Assembly: GCA_002336975.1 (NCBI GenBank)
Contig: DDFA01000063.1
Span: forward strand, 799 to 15,801
From: Phyllobacteriaceae bacterium UBA1940
GTDB taxonomy: Bacteria; Pseudomonadota; Alphaproteobacteria; Rhizobiales; Rhizobiaceae
DNA: 15,003 bases
Reading direction: 5' to 3'
Numbering within the stretch: the first letter of the stretch is position 1; each line of letters begins with the position of its first letter. The notes under the pieces were generated by a model. That model did no database searches, had not been told where the DNA came from, and worked only from the letters and a program-made list of their open reading frames with translations. Positions 6,950 to 15,003 of this stretch are shown here, in pieces. Position numbers and translations under genes: made by a program.

Positions 6950-7650
6950 TGGCCGGCTGCTCCGGAACGTTCGCGATCGAGAAATGCGCGGGCCGCGGCG
7001 CGTTCGGCGGCCTGTTTCGAGCGGCCGCGCGCGTGGACCGGCTCATAGCCCGGCAGGTCGACCAGAACGGTGAACTGCGGCGCGTGATCGGGGCCTTCGC
7101 GCCCGACGATCGAATAGTTCGGCAGGCTTCCGGTCGCCTGCACCGCCCATTCCTGCAACTCGGTCTTGGCGTCGCGCGGCACTTCGGTAATGGCGCGCGA
7201 CCTCGGCTCCCAATTGGCGAGGATGAAACGCCTCGCCGCTTCGATGCCGCCGTCCAGATAGATCGCGGCGATCAACGCCTCGACCGCGTCAGCGAGCACG
7301 TTGCGCGCTTTCGAGGTGCCCGAGCGTATGGCGGAATCGGCGCGGATGATCTGCTCGAGTTTCAGGTCGGCGGCGACCTCGGCGCAGGTGTCGCCGCGCA
7401 CCAGCGCGTTCAGTCGCACCGCCAGTTCGCCTTCCCGCGCGTCGGGAAAGGAGCTCAGCAACAGGTCCGAGATCACAAGCGACAGCACCCGGTCGCCGAG
7501 AAACTCCAGCCGCTCATTATTGTCCCTGGCGCCGGGCGCGCTGGAATGGGTCAGCGCGGTCTGCATCAGCATCAGATCGGCAAAGACATAGCCGGTGCGG
7601 TCGGCGACAACCGCCGCCAGCGCCTCGCCGGTCGGACGTTTGAGCGCCAT
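6946..7650 (-). CDS. rnc: Ribonuclease III
   Basis: RNase III cuts double-stranded RNA in rRNA precursors and mRNAs. The signature NERLEFLGD is at 45-53, giving the catalytic acidic residues E46, E49 and D53, with D121 and E124 in DAVEALIAAIYLD. The double-stranded RNA-binding domain covers about 155-226 (TELQEWAVQ through KQAAERAAARAFL). I start it at ATG 7650, giving 234 residues, rather than at 7704, because 7650 overlaps the lepB stop as TGATG and the protein then begins MALKRPTGEAL without an odd extension. Its own TGA overlaps the era ATG. There is no clear ribosome site, so translation likely depends on coupling to lepB. Confidence 0.96.
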   Translation of the reverse strand: MALKRPTGEALAAVVADRTGYVFADLMLMQTALTHSSAPGARDNNERLEFLGDRVLSLVISDLLLSSFPDAREGELAVRLNALVRGDTCAEVAADLKLEQIIRADSAIRSGTSKARNVLADAVEALIAAIYLDGGIEAARRFILANWEPRSRAITEVPRDAKTELQEWAVQATGSLPNYSIVGREGPDHAPQFTVLVDLPGYEPVHARGRSKQAAERAAARAFLDRERSGAAGQ

Positions 7651-8396
7651 CAGCGGACGAAATTGAACAGGCGCGACGGCCGCATCTCGGTCGGCCACAT
7701 CCACACCTGCAGCGGGCTGTAGCCGCCGCCGATCGAGAAGAAGATGAGGTTGGCGCGGCCGACCAGGTTTTCAGCCGGCACGAAGCCGAATACACGGCTG
7801 TCGGCGGAATTGTCGCGGTTGTCGCCCATCATGAAATAGTGGCCTTCCGGCACGGTATATTCACGTGTGTTGTCGGAGGTGGCGTTCGGCGACAGGTCGA
7901 GCGTGTCGAAGGTCACGCCGTTCGGCAGGGTTTCGCGATAGACGTCGACCGGGCGGTTTTCCTCGGTGATGTCGGGATTGTCGATCTGGCCGGTCTTCTC
8001 GCGCTTCACCGGCACGCCGTTGATGTTGAGCACGCCGTCGATCATCTGGATGCGGTCGCCTGGAAGGCCGACGACCCGCTTGATGTAATCGAGCGACGGG
8101 TTCGGCGGAAATTTGAACACCACCACATCGCCGCGCTCGGGTTCGGCGCTCCAGATGCGGCCGGAGAACAGATTGGGCGAAAACGGGAACGAGTGGTGCG
8201 AATAGCCATAGGCCCATTTGGTGACGAACAGATAGTCGCCCTCGAGCAGTGTCGGCCGCATCGACCCGGAGGGAATCGAGAACGGCTGGAACAGGAAGGT
8301 GCGGATCACCAGCGCAAGCAGCAGCGCCTGGACGATGACCGAGACGGTCTCGCCAAAGCCGCCAGATTTCTTGTCCGTTTTGTCAGCCACGCTCAT
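7650..8396 (-). CDS. lepB: Signal peptidase I
   Basis: LepB cleaves signal peptides from exported preproteins at the outer face of the inner membrane. The catalytic Ser is S45 in SIPSGSMRPTL and the general-base Lys is K106 in DYIKRVVGLPGD. The later box GDNRDNSADSR is complete. One N-terminal membrane segment (about 16-36) precedes the Ser, as usual for alphaproteobacterial forms, and there is no second one as in E. coli. I chose ATG 8396 (248 residues) because GAGG lies 6 bases upstream; the frame extends to 8453 without support. It is separated from acpS by 89 bp and overlaps rnc by one base. Confidence 0.96.
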   Translation of the reverse strand: MSVADKTDKKSGGFGETVSVIVQALLLALVIRTFLFQPFSIPSGSMRPTLLEGDYLFVTKWAYGYSHHSFPFSPNLFSGRIWSAEPERGDVVVFKFPPNPSLDYIKRVVGLPGDRIQMIDGVLNINGVPVKREKTGQIDNPDITEENRPVDVYRETLPNGVTFDTLDLSPNATSDNTREYTVPEGHYFMMGDNRDNSADSRVFGFVPAENLVGRANLIFFSIGGGYSPLQVWMWPTEMRPSRLFNFVR

Positions 8397-8485
8397 TTGG
8401 TCCTCGATTTGTGCGGCAGTGTTTATCTGCTTGCCTTGTCCGGGGCAACGCAAATGCGCGCTGGACGGCGTTCGCTACCGGAGGC
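8397..8485 (-). other. acpS-lepB intergenic leader
   Basis: This is the only sizeable gap inside the rel-rnc-era run. On the minus strand TTGCCC and GATAAA are 15 bp apart (plus-strand 8447-8442 and 8426-8421), a weak promoter-like pair. The inverted pair TTGCC/GGCAA overlaps it. GAGG before the lepB ATG is the ribosome site. An internal promoter for lepB-rnc-era is possible but weakly supported. Confidence 0.3.
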
Positions 8486-8883
8486 TCACGGCAATGGCAG
8501 GGCCTCAATGATCACGATCGCTTGAGCCATCGGGAACTCGTCGGTGATCGTCAGATGCACTACGCTCGCATGTCCCGGCGGCGTCATCGCGACCAGCCGC
8601 CTCGCCGCGCCGTCGGTCAGATGCAGCATCGGCTTGCCGTTCGCGTCGTTGACCACCCCCATGTCGCGCCAGAAGACGCCGCCGGCAACCCCGGTGCTCA
8701 GCGCCTTGGAACAGGCCTCCTTGGCAGCGAAGCGTTTTGCGTAAGAGGCGGCGCGGTTCGTCAGCCGGTCGGACTTCGCCTTCTCGACATCGGTGAATAT
8801 GCGGTCGATGAAGCGGTCGCCGAACCGGTCGATCGACTTCTGGATGCGCCTGATGTCGACGAGGTCGCTGCCGAGACCGATGA

Positions 8884-8887
<4 letters not shown>
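8486..8887 (-). CDS. acpS: Holo-[acyl-carrier-protein] synthase
   Basis: AcpS transfers 4'-phosphopantetheine from CoA to acyl carrier protein, activating fatty acid synthesis. The 133-residue protein begins with the standard [12 protein letters not shown] (magnesium ligand D8), and the second ligand is E57 in [12 protein letters not shown]. The C-terminus ([12 protein letters not shown]) matches the last strands of the fold. Its ATG at 8887 overlaps the rel TGA (ATGA) with only a weak ribosome site inside rel, so it is probably translated by coupling. In other rhizobia I remember pyrE, pdxJ or a DUF2062 gene standing between rel and acpS; here they are absent. Confidence 0.96.
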
Positions 8888-11121
<2,234 letters not shown>

Positions 11122-11149
11122 CGCGTGACGGTTCCCCAAAATGAAACAT

Positions 11150-11172
11150 GCGCCGCGCAGTGGGCGCGACGC
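11150..11172 (-). promoter_or_regulatory. Strong hairpin in rel leader, possible terminator or attenuator
   Basis: On the minus strand GCGTCGCGC-CCACT-GCGCGGCGC forms a 9-bp stem (one U-G pair) with a 5-base loop. It is followed by the T-rich but interrupted ATGTTTCATTTT and then the GGGGAA before rel. It could end the rpoZ message or control read-through into rel. Confidence 0.5.
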
Positions 11173-11192
11173 ATGGAATCAATAACATGAAA

Positions 11193-11213
11193 GCACCGCA
11201 ACAAAAGCGGCAC
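11193..11213 (-). terminator. Possible rpoZ terminator hairpin
   Basis: On the minus strand GTGCCGC-TTTTGTT-GCGGTGC pairs over 7 bp with two G-U pairs, 17 bases after the rpoZ stop, then TTTCATGTT. The stem is weak and the T-run short, so termination here would be partial at best. Confidence 0.3.
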
Positions 11214-11229
11214 GATGTCTCGGGCAGTC

Positions 11230-11631
11230 TTAGAAGTCGTCGCTCTTCTCGGGCGCGACCAGACCCTCGATGCCGGCGAGCAGGTCCTCTTCCGACATGC
11301 GGTCGAAGGTGACCTGGTCGTCGTCGTCGCTGGCGGCGACGGCGCTGTCCTGGGCCGCGACCTTGTCGATCTGCTCGGGCGCCTCAGCCTCCGGCTCGTC
11401 GACCTCGACATGCTTCTGCAACGAGTGGATCAGGGCTTCCTTGAGGTCTTCGGGCGACAGGGTTTCGTCGGCGATCTCGCGCAAAGCGACGACGGGGTTC
11501 TTGTCATTGTCGCGATCAACGGTAATCATGGCGCCTTGGCTGATCTGACGGGCGCGATGTCCTGCCAACAGAACGAGTTCAAAGCGGTTATCGACCTTGT
11601 CGATGCAATCTTCAACGGTCACACGGGCCAT
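11230..11631 (-). CDS. rpoZ: RNA polymerase omega subunit
   Basis: Omega assists assembly of RNA polymerase and forms part of the (p)ppGpp site in E. coli. The N-terminal core is typical: [20 protein letters not shown], then [10 protein letters not shown] (21-30) and [12 protein letters not shown] (45-56). The 133 residues include a long acidic C-terminal tail (from about 74, with EPEAEAPE and SDDDDQV, ending APEKSDDF), which is common in rhizobial forms and longer than the E. coli protein. GAAAGGGG before the ATG is a strong ribosome site. It lies 108 bp upstream of rel on the same strand, a widespread pairing. It has a divergent promoter region shared with the NYN gene. Confidence 0.96.
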   Translation of the reverse strand: MARVTVEDCIDKVDNRFELVLLAGHRARQISQGAMITVDRDNDKNPVVALREIADETLSPEDLKEALIHSLQKHVEVDEPEAEAPEQIDKVAAQDSAVAASDDDDQVTFDRMSEEDLLAGIEGLVAPEKSDDF

Positions 11632-11902
11632 TTGCGCCCCTTTCTACCAACAGACTTTCGGAGATTTAGCGGCGTCCATATCCGTTTCAGGCACGAAAAA
11701 CAAGGCTCAAGCGCGTGGGCCGAAATGCAGGCGGCAGGTCAGGGAGCAACAGTTCTTGACTTGCCGAGTTGTAGTTAAAATGCAAACTAAGCTACTATTG
11801 ACGCATCGTTAGTGCGGAACGTAATTGAGATCGACGTTTCACCGGTGGTTGAGATTCGAATCGCCGCAGTTTTTAGTTTTGACAGACTGGCAGGAGCTGC
11901 GG
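11632..11902. promoter_or_regulatory. A+T-rich divergent region between rpoZ and NYN gene
   Basis: This 271-bp gap holds no gene I can support. For rpoZ (minus), TTGTTT (11703-11698) lies 17 bp from TATGGA (11680-11675), giving a leader of about 37 bases. For the NYN gene (plus), TTGACG (11798-11803) and CGTAAT (11820-11825) are 16 bp apart; TTGACT (11756-11761) is another -35-like site. The perfect palindrome GATTCGAATC (11853-11862), made of two GANTC methylation sites, is 41 bp before the NYN start. Confidence 0.4.
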
Positions 11903-12475
11903 ATGTTCGATTCGCGCGAAAAAATTGCACTTTTTATCGATGGTGCGAATTTGTATGCAACTTCGCGGCAGCTCGGCTTTGACATCGATTATCGCAAGCT
12001 TCTGGCCTATTTCCAGAAGCGCGGCTACCTGCTGCGCGCCAATTATTACACCGCCATCCTCGAGGATCAGGAATATTCGTCGATCCGGCCGCTGATCGAC
12101 TGGCTCGATTACAATGGCTACAAGGTGGTGACGAAGCCGGCGCGCGAGTTCACCGATTCCGTCGGCCGCCGCAAGGTCAAGGGCAATATGGACATCGAGC
12201 TGGCGATCGACGCGCTGGAACTCGCCGAACATGTCGACCACTATGTGATCTTTTCCGGCGACGGCGATTTCCGCTCCGTTGTCGAGGCGCTGCAGCGCAA
12301 GGGGCGGAAAGTGACCATCGTCTCGACCCTGTCGACGCAACCGCCGATGATTTCCGACGATCTGCGCCGCCAGTCCGACCATTTCCTCGATCTGGCGAGC
12401 CTGCGCGCCGATGTCGGACGCGAAATCACCGAACGCCCCCGGCGCGTCGAGCAGATCGACATCGAGCCGACCTGA
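11903..12475 (+). CDS. NYN domain (LabA/DUF88-type) PIN-like nuclease
   Basis: This 190-residue protein is a NYN domain, a PIN-like fold expected to act as a metal-dependent RNase. Acidic residues typical of the fold are visible: D13 in ALFIDGANLY, D97 and D103 in GNMDIELAIDAL, and D120/D122 in FSGDGDF. The final acidic strand and STLSTQPPMISDDLRRQSDHF also match LabA/DUF88 proteins. The open frame extends back to 11825, but the ATG at 11903 has GGAG 7 bases upstream and gives the normal start MFDSREKIAL. The target RNA is unknown. It stands divergently from rpoZ and next to genes for RNA and ribosome metabolism, which fits but does not prove an RNA role. Confidence 0.9.
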   Translation: MFDSREKIALFIDGANLYATSRQLGFDIDYRKLLAYFQKRGYLLRANYYTAILEDQEYSSIRPLIDWLDYNGYKVVTKPAREFTDSVGRRKVKGNMDIELAIDALELAEHVDHYVIFSGDGDFRSVVEALQRKGRKVTIVSTLSTQPPMISDDLRRQSDHFLDLASLRADVGREITERPRRVEQIDIEPT

Positions 12476-12534
12476 GCGCCGACCTGCGGCCATCCGCCGG
12501 TTCCATACGCGCCAGGACCGCCTATGATGCGGCG
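12476..12534 (+). promoter_or_regulatory. Candidate -10 element for a leaderless UDG message
   Basis: TATGAT (12523-12528) matches the -10 consensus at 5/6 and would place transcription start near 12535, the A of the UDG ATG. No ribosome-binding site precedes that ATG, and the -35 region (TTCCAT, 12501-12506) is poor. Read-through from the NYN gene is the alternative. Confidence 0.3.
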
Positions 12535-13203
12535 ATGCTGAACGTTTCTGTTTCTCCGGCCGCACCGGCCGAGCCGGTTCACGACTGCGCGCTGTGCCCT
12601 CGCCTGAACGGTTTCATTGGCGGCTGGCGCTCGCGCGAGCCGCACTGGTTCAACGGGCCGGTGCCCACTTTCATGCCGCCAGGGGGCAGCGACGACGTCC
12701 GCCTGCTGATTATCGGCCTGGCGCCGGGGGTTCGCGGTGCGAACCGGACGGGACGGCCCTTCACCGGCGACTTCGCCGGCGACCTGCTTTACGCGACATT
12801 GCAGAAATTCGGGTTCTCGCGCGGCCTCTACGACGCCCGTCCCGACGACGGCGTCGAGCTGATCGGTTCGGCCATCACCAATGCGGTGCGCTGCGTCCCG
12901 CCCGAAAACAAGCCCGTGCCCGCCGAAATCAACACCTGCAGGCAATTTCTGACGCCGACGATCGGCCGCTTTGCAAACCTCGCCGCCATCGTCACGCTGG
13001 GGGCGATCGCGCATCAGTCGACGATCAAGGCGCTGGGCGTCAGGCTGGCGCAACACCCGTTCAAGCACGGCGCCCACTACCGGATCGGCGATCTGTCGGT
13101 TTTTCCGAGCTATCACTGCTCGCGCTACAACACCAATACCGGCGTCTTGACGCCGGCGATGTTTGAGGCGGTGTTTCAGCGGGTCAGGCAGGACCTCGCC
13201 TGA
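12535..13203 (+). CDS. Uracil-DNA glycosylase, family 5 (UDGb)
   Basis: UDGb enzymes remove uracil and some other deaminated bases from DNA to start base-excision repair. The 222-residue protein has the iron-sulfur Cys set C18-x-x-C21, C120 and C135 (AVRCVPPENKP...NTC), motif GLAPGVRGANRTGRPFTGD (61-79), and the C-terminal motif SYHCSRYNTNTGVLT, the UDGb version of the catalytic loop. Family 4 enzymes would show GEAPG-E instead, so family 5 fits better. The ATG at 12535 is the only nearby in-frame start and lacks a clear ribosome site. It lies 59 bp after the NYN gene and converges on smpB with 15 bp between stops. Confidence 0.93.
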   Translation: MLNVSVSPAAPAEPVHDCALCPRLNGFIGGWRSREPHWFNGPVPTFMPPGGSDDVRLLIIGLAPGVRGANRTGRPFTGDFAGDLLYATLQKFGFSRGLYDARPDDGVELIGSAITNAVRCVPPENKPVPAEINTCRQFLTPTIGRFANLAAIVTLGAIAHQSTIKALGVRLAQHPFKHGAHYRIGDLSVFPSYHCSRYNTNTGVLTPAMFEAVFQRVRQDLA

Positions 13204-13218
13204 GGGCAAGCGACGGTC

Positions 13219-13701
13219 TCAGCCGCCGTGCTTCAGCAGTCGGCCCTTTTCGCGGTTCCAGTCGCGCTGTTTCTCGGTCTCGCGCTTGTCATGCAGCTTC
13301 TTGCCGCGCGCCACGGCAAGCAGCATCTTCGCCCGTCCACGATCGTTGAAATAGATTTTGAGCGGCACCAGCGTCATGCCCTCGCGTTCGACCGCCTGCG
13401 ACAGGCGCGCCCGTTCGCGCTTGCTGGTCAACAGCTTGCGGCGGCGGCGCGGCTCGTGGTTGAAACGGTTTCCCTGCAGATATTCGGGCAGATACGAGTT
13501 GATCAGCCACAACTCGCCACCTTCGACGGACGCGTAGGATTCCTGGATGTTGGCGTGCCCCAGCCGCAACGACTTCACCTCGGTCCCGGTCAGGACCAGG
13601 CCGGTCTCGAGCGTATCCAGAACCTCATACGAAAACCTCGCCTTGCGGTTTTCCGCGGCGACCTTGTTGTTGGGGTCCGACTTTTTCGATGGGGCAGCCA
13701 T
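13219..13701 (-). CDS. smpB: SsrA-binding protein SmpB
   Basis: SmpB delivers tmRNA to stalled ribosomes for trans-translation. The 160-residue protein has the family core: [27 protein letters not shown] (39-46), [10 protein letters not shown], the basic strand EPRRRRKLL, and [30 protein letters not shown]. The C-terminal tail is basic ([11 protein letters not shown]), as needed for decoding-centre entry. It starts 27 bases after the dapA stop on the same strand, so the two are likely cotranscribed. No convincing ribosome site precedes the ATG. The ssrA RNA gene itself is not in the window. Confidence 0.97.
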   Translation of the reverse strand: MAAPSKKSDPNNKVAAENRKARFSYEVLDTLETGLVLTGTEVKSLRLGHANIQESYASVEGGELWLINSYLPEYLQGNRFNHEPRRRRKLLTSKRERARLSQAVEREGMTLVPLKIYFNDRGRAKMLLAVARGKKLHDKRETEKQRDWNREKGRLLKHGG

Positions 13702-13728
13702 GGCGCAGCGTAACTGGGGACCGTTGCC

Positions 13729-14610
13729 CTAGTTCACAAGCCCCACCGAGGTCAGCGCCGCGTCGATCTTCTCGGCGGTCGAAGCCTCGATGTCGATCAG
13801 CGGCGAGCGCACCGTCGTTCCCATGCGGCCAAGCCGGCCAAGCGCATATTTTGCGCCGGTCACACCCGCCTCGATGAAGATCGCCTTGTGCAGCGGCATC
13901 AGCCGATCCTGCAACGCCAGCGCCTTTTCATGATCGTGGGCCAACGTCGCCGCCTGGAACTCGGCGCAAAGCCGAGGCGCGACATTGGAGGTGACCGAGA
14001 TGCAGCCGACGCCGCCATGGGCGTTGAAGCCGAGCGCCGACGCATCCTCGCCCGACAGCTGGACAAAATCCGCGCCGCAGGTCAGCCGCTGTTCGGAGAC
14101 GCGCTCGACTTTTCCGGTCGCGTCCTTGACGCCGACGATGTTCTTGAAATCGCTGGCCAGTCTTCCCATCGTCTCGGGCGACATGTCGATCACCGAACGC
14201 GGCGGAATGTTGTAGATGATGATCGGCAGGCTGGTCGCCTTGGCGATGGTGGCGAAGTGAAGATACATGCCGCGCTGGGTCGGCTTGTTGTAATATGGCG
14301 TCACGACGAGGACCGCGTCTGCCCCGGCCTTTTCGGCGTGGCGGGCCAGGCTGACGGCTTCCTCGGTATTGTTCGAGCCGGCGCCGGCAACCACCGGCAC
14401 CCTGCCCTTTGCCTGGTCGATACAGGCCTTCACCACCGCATGGTGTTCGTCATGCGACAGCGTCGGCGACTCGCCGGTCGTGCCGACCGGCACAAGCCCG
14501 CTGGTGCCTTCGTCGATCTGCCAGTCGACAAAGGCGCGAAAGGCTTTCTCGTCAAACGCGCCGCTCTTTTGGAAGGGCGTGACAAGCGCGGTCAGCGAGC
14601 CTCTCAACAT
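13729..14610 (-). CDS. dapA: 4-hydroxy-tetrahydrodipicolinate synthase
   Basis: DapA condenses pyruvate with aspartate semialdehyde, the first committed step to lysine and meso-diaminopimelate. The 293-residue protein has the pyruvate motif GTTGE (43-47), the relay Tyr Y133 with R138 in IIYNIPPRS, and the Schiff-base Lys K162 in GVKDATGK. The start at ATG 14610 gives [13 protein letters not shown], the standard N-terminus; the frame extends to 14739 without family support. GGAG lies 11 bases upstream, a rather long spacing. It has a good promoter-like pair upstream, with smpB following. The neighbouring divergent gene encodes an exported protein, so both may serve cell wall growth. Confidence 0.96.
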   Translation of the reverse strand: MLRGSLTALVTPFQKSGAFDEKAFRAFVDWQIDEGTSGLVPVGTTGESPTLSHDEHHAVVKACIDQAKGRVPVVAGAGSNNTEEAVSLARHAEKAGADAVLVVTPYYNKPTQRGMYLHFATIAKATSLPIIIYNIPPRSVIDMSPETMGRLASDFKNIVGVKDATGKVERVSEQRLTCGADFVQLSGEDASALGFNAHGGVGCISVTSNVAPRLCAEFQAATLAHDHEKALALQDRLMPLHKAIFIEAGVTGAKYALGRLGRMGTTVRSPLIDIEASTAEKIDAALTSVGLVN

Positions 14611-14664
14611 GATCAGACAGTCTCCGTGATGATTGTGCAGGCCAAACCGGCCAAAGAGCGCGGC

Positions 14665-14693
14665 ACCATAGTCTTGCCACGCGTTTGCGGCAA
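14665..14693 (-). promoter_or_regulatory. Candidate dapA promoter
   Basis: On the minus strand TTGCCG (14693-14688) and TATGGT (14670-14665) are separated by exactly 17 bp, each matching consensus at 4/6, with a typical alphaproteobacterial TTG-N-C -35. Transcription would start near 14658, giving a leader of about 48 bases before the dapA ATG. Confidence 0.5.
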
Positions 14694-14731
14694 GCATGAA
14701 CGATTGCGCCAGCCTCGAGGGCGCCCGCAGC

Positions 14732-14750
14732 CTAACCAATTGTTAACCAT
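14732..14750 (+). promoter_or_regulatory. CtrA-type binding box
   Basis: CTAA (14732-14735), seven bases, then TTAACCAT (14743-14750) matches the full CtrA consensus TTAA-N7-TTAAC with one mismatch in the first half. TAGGAT (14769-14774) lies 18 bp downstream as a possible -10 for the plus-strand gene, so the second half would sit at the -35, as in CtrA-activated promoters. It is also 39 bp upstream of the dapA -35. Confidence 0.55.
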
Positions 14751-14812
14751 GCTTTCATTGTCGCGGTCTAGGATGACCTTGGCATAGCAACCGGGAGCCC
14801 GCCATCCAGCCG

Positions 14813-15003
14813 ATGACAGCCCGACATCTCATCCGAACGCTTGCTCTGCCGGTCGCGGGCGCCGTGATCGTTGCGGTCGCCGCAACCGGTCCGACCGCTC
14901 ATGCCCCGCTTTCGCCCACAATCGCGGGCGGCGATGTCGTCGCGCCCGCGCCCGTCTCGACGCAAACGGTCCTGACCGGATTGCCCGACCTCGGCCAGCT
15001 TGC
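14813..15003 (+). CDS. Exported protein N-terminus, probably lytic transglycosylase
   Basis: Only 63 codons are present before the right edge. MTARHLIRTLALPVAGAVIV is a basic then hydrophobic stretch followed by AVAATGPTAHA, a good Sec signal peptide with an AHA-like cleavage site near residue 31. The remainder (Pro/Ala/Val-rich, ending VLTGLPDLGQL) has no catalytic motif yet. I suggest a soluble lytic murein transglycosylase only because one commonly lies divergent from dapA in Mesorhizobium relatives as I remember. GGGAG (14793-14797) is rather far from the ATG at 14813. A CtrA-type box precedes it. Confidence 0.7.
   Translation, partial: MTARHLIRTLALPVAGAVIVAVAATGPTAHAPLSPTIAGGDVVAPAPVSTQTVLTGLPDLGQL

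Noticed and set aside
11122..11139. TTG start at 11139 for rel
   Set aside because: It would add only MGNRHA before the standard MMRQYELVERV and uses up the GGGGAA ribosome-site region as coding sequence.
11845..11868. tRNA T-arm-like GAGATTCGAATC
   Set aside because: No D-arm, anticodon arm or acceptor stem can be folded around it; the match is explained by the GATTCGAATC palindrome.
11879..11884. Perfect -35 hexamer TTGACA just before the NYN gene
   Set aside because: A -10 at 16-18 bp would fall on the start codon itself, the sequence there (GATGTT) is poor, and a normal ribosome site lies between, so it is probably chance.
14611..14739. Extended dapA start at 14739
   Set aside because: The added 43 residues do not belong to the DapA fold and cover a good 17-bp-spaced promoter; ATG 14610 gives the normal N-terminus.

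Overview
The window looks like ordinary chromosome from a high-G+C alphaproteobacterium of the order Hyphomicrobiales (Rhizobiales), most like the Mesorhizobium/Phyllobacteriaceae group. This rests on the gene order dapA-smpB-UDG-NYN-rpoZ-rel-acpS-lepB-rnc-era-recO, on protein wording typical of rhizobia in Rel, SmpB, RecO and PyrC, on G/C-rich third positions, on frequent 1-4 bp start/stop overlaps, and on a CtrA-type box. I see no rRNA, tRNA, insertion sequence, phage gene or CRISPR array, and no gene-free stretch longer than about 270 bp.

Left part (1-5213). A dihydroorotase gene (pyrC, minus strand) runs off the left edge. Its start faces the start of a YgfZ-type folate-binding iron-sulfur protein gene across 72 bp. 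The ygfZ stop overlaps the start of an HD phosphohydrolase gene. An MFS transporter and an unrecognised 153-aa protein follow on the plus strand. The latter converges on a hotdog thioesterase gene at the end of the minus-strand operon.

Central minus-strand block (4698-11631), read right to left: rpoZ (RNA polymerase omega), rel ((p)ppGpp synthetase/hydrolase), acpS, lepB, rnc, era, recO, thioesterase. It joins stringent response, acyl-carrier-protein activation, signal-peptide cleavage, RNase III, ribosome assembly and recombination repair. rel/acpS, lepB/rnc and rnc/era overlap by 1-3 bp, so translation is probably coupled. pdxJ or pyrE, which I remember between rel and acpS in relatives, is absent.

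Right part (11632-15003). A relatively A+T-rich 271-bp divergent region separates rpoZ from a NYN/LabA-type PIN-like nuclease gene. A family 5 (UDGb) uracil-DNA glycosylase follows, possibly with a leaderless message. On the minus strand are smpB (trans-translation) and dapA (lysine and peptidoglycan precursor synthesis). The dapA promoter region is shared with a divergent, right-truncated exported protein gene, preceded by a near-perfect CtrA box.

No new multigene system is evident. The points most worth checking are the CtrA-type box at 14732-14750, the 9-bp hairpin in the rel leader, the palindrome holding the recO ribosome-binding site, the Gln in the PyrC metal motif, the GATTC-bearing 21-bp repeats inside ygfZ, and the unidentified gene at 4128-4589 with its 21-bp-spaced direct repeat.
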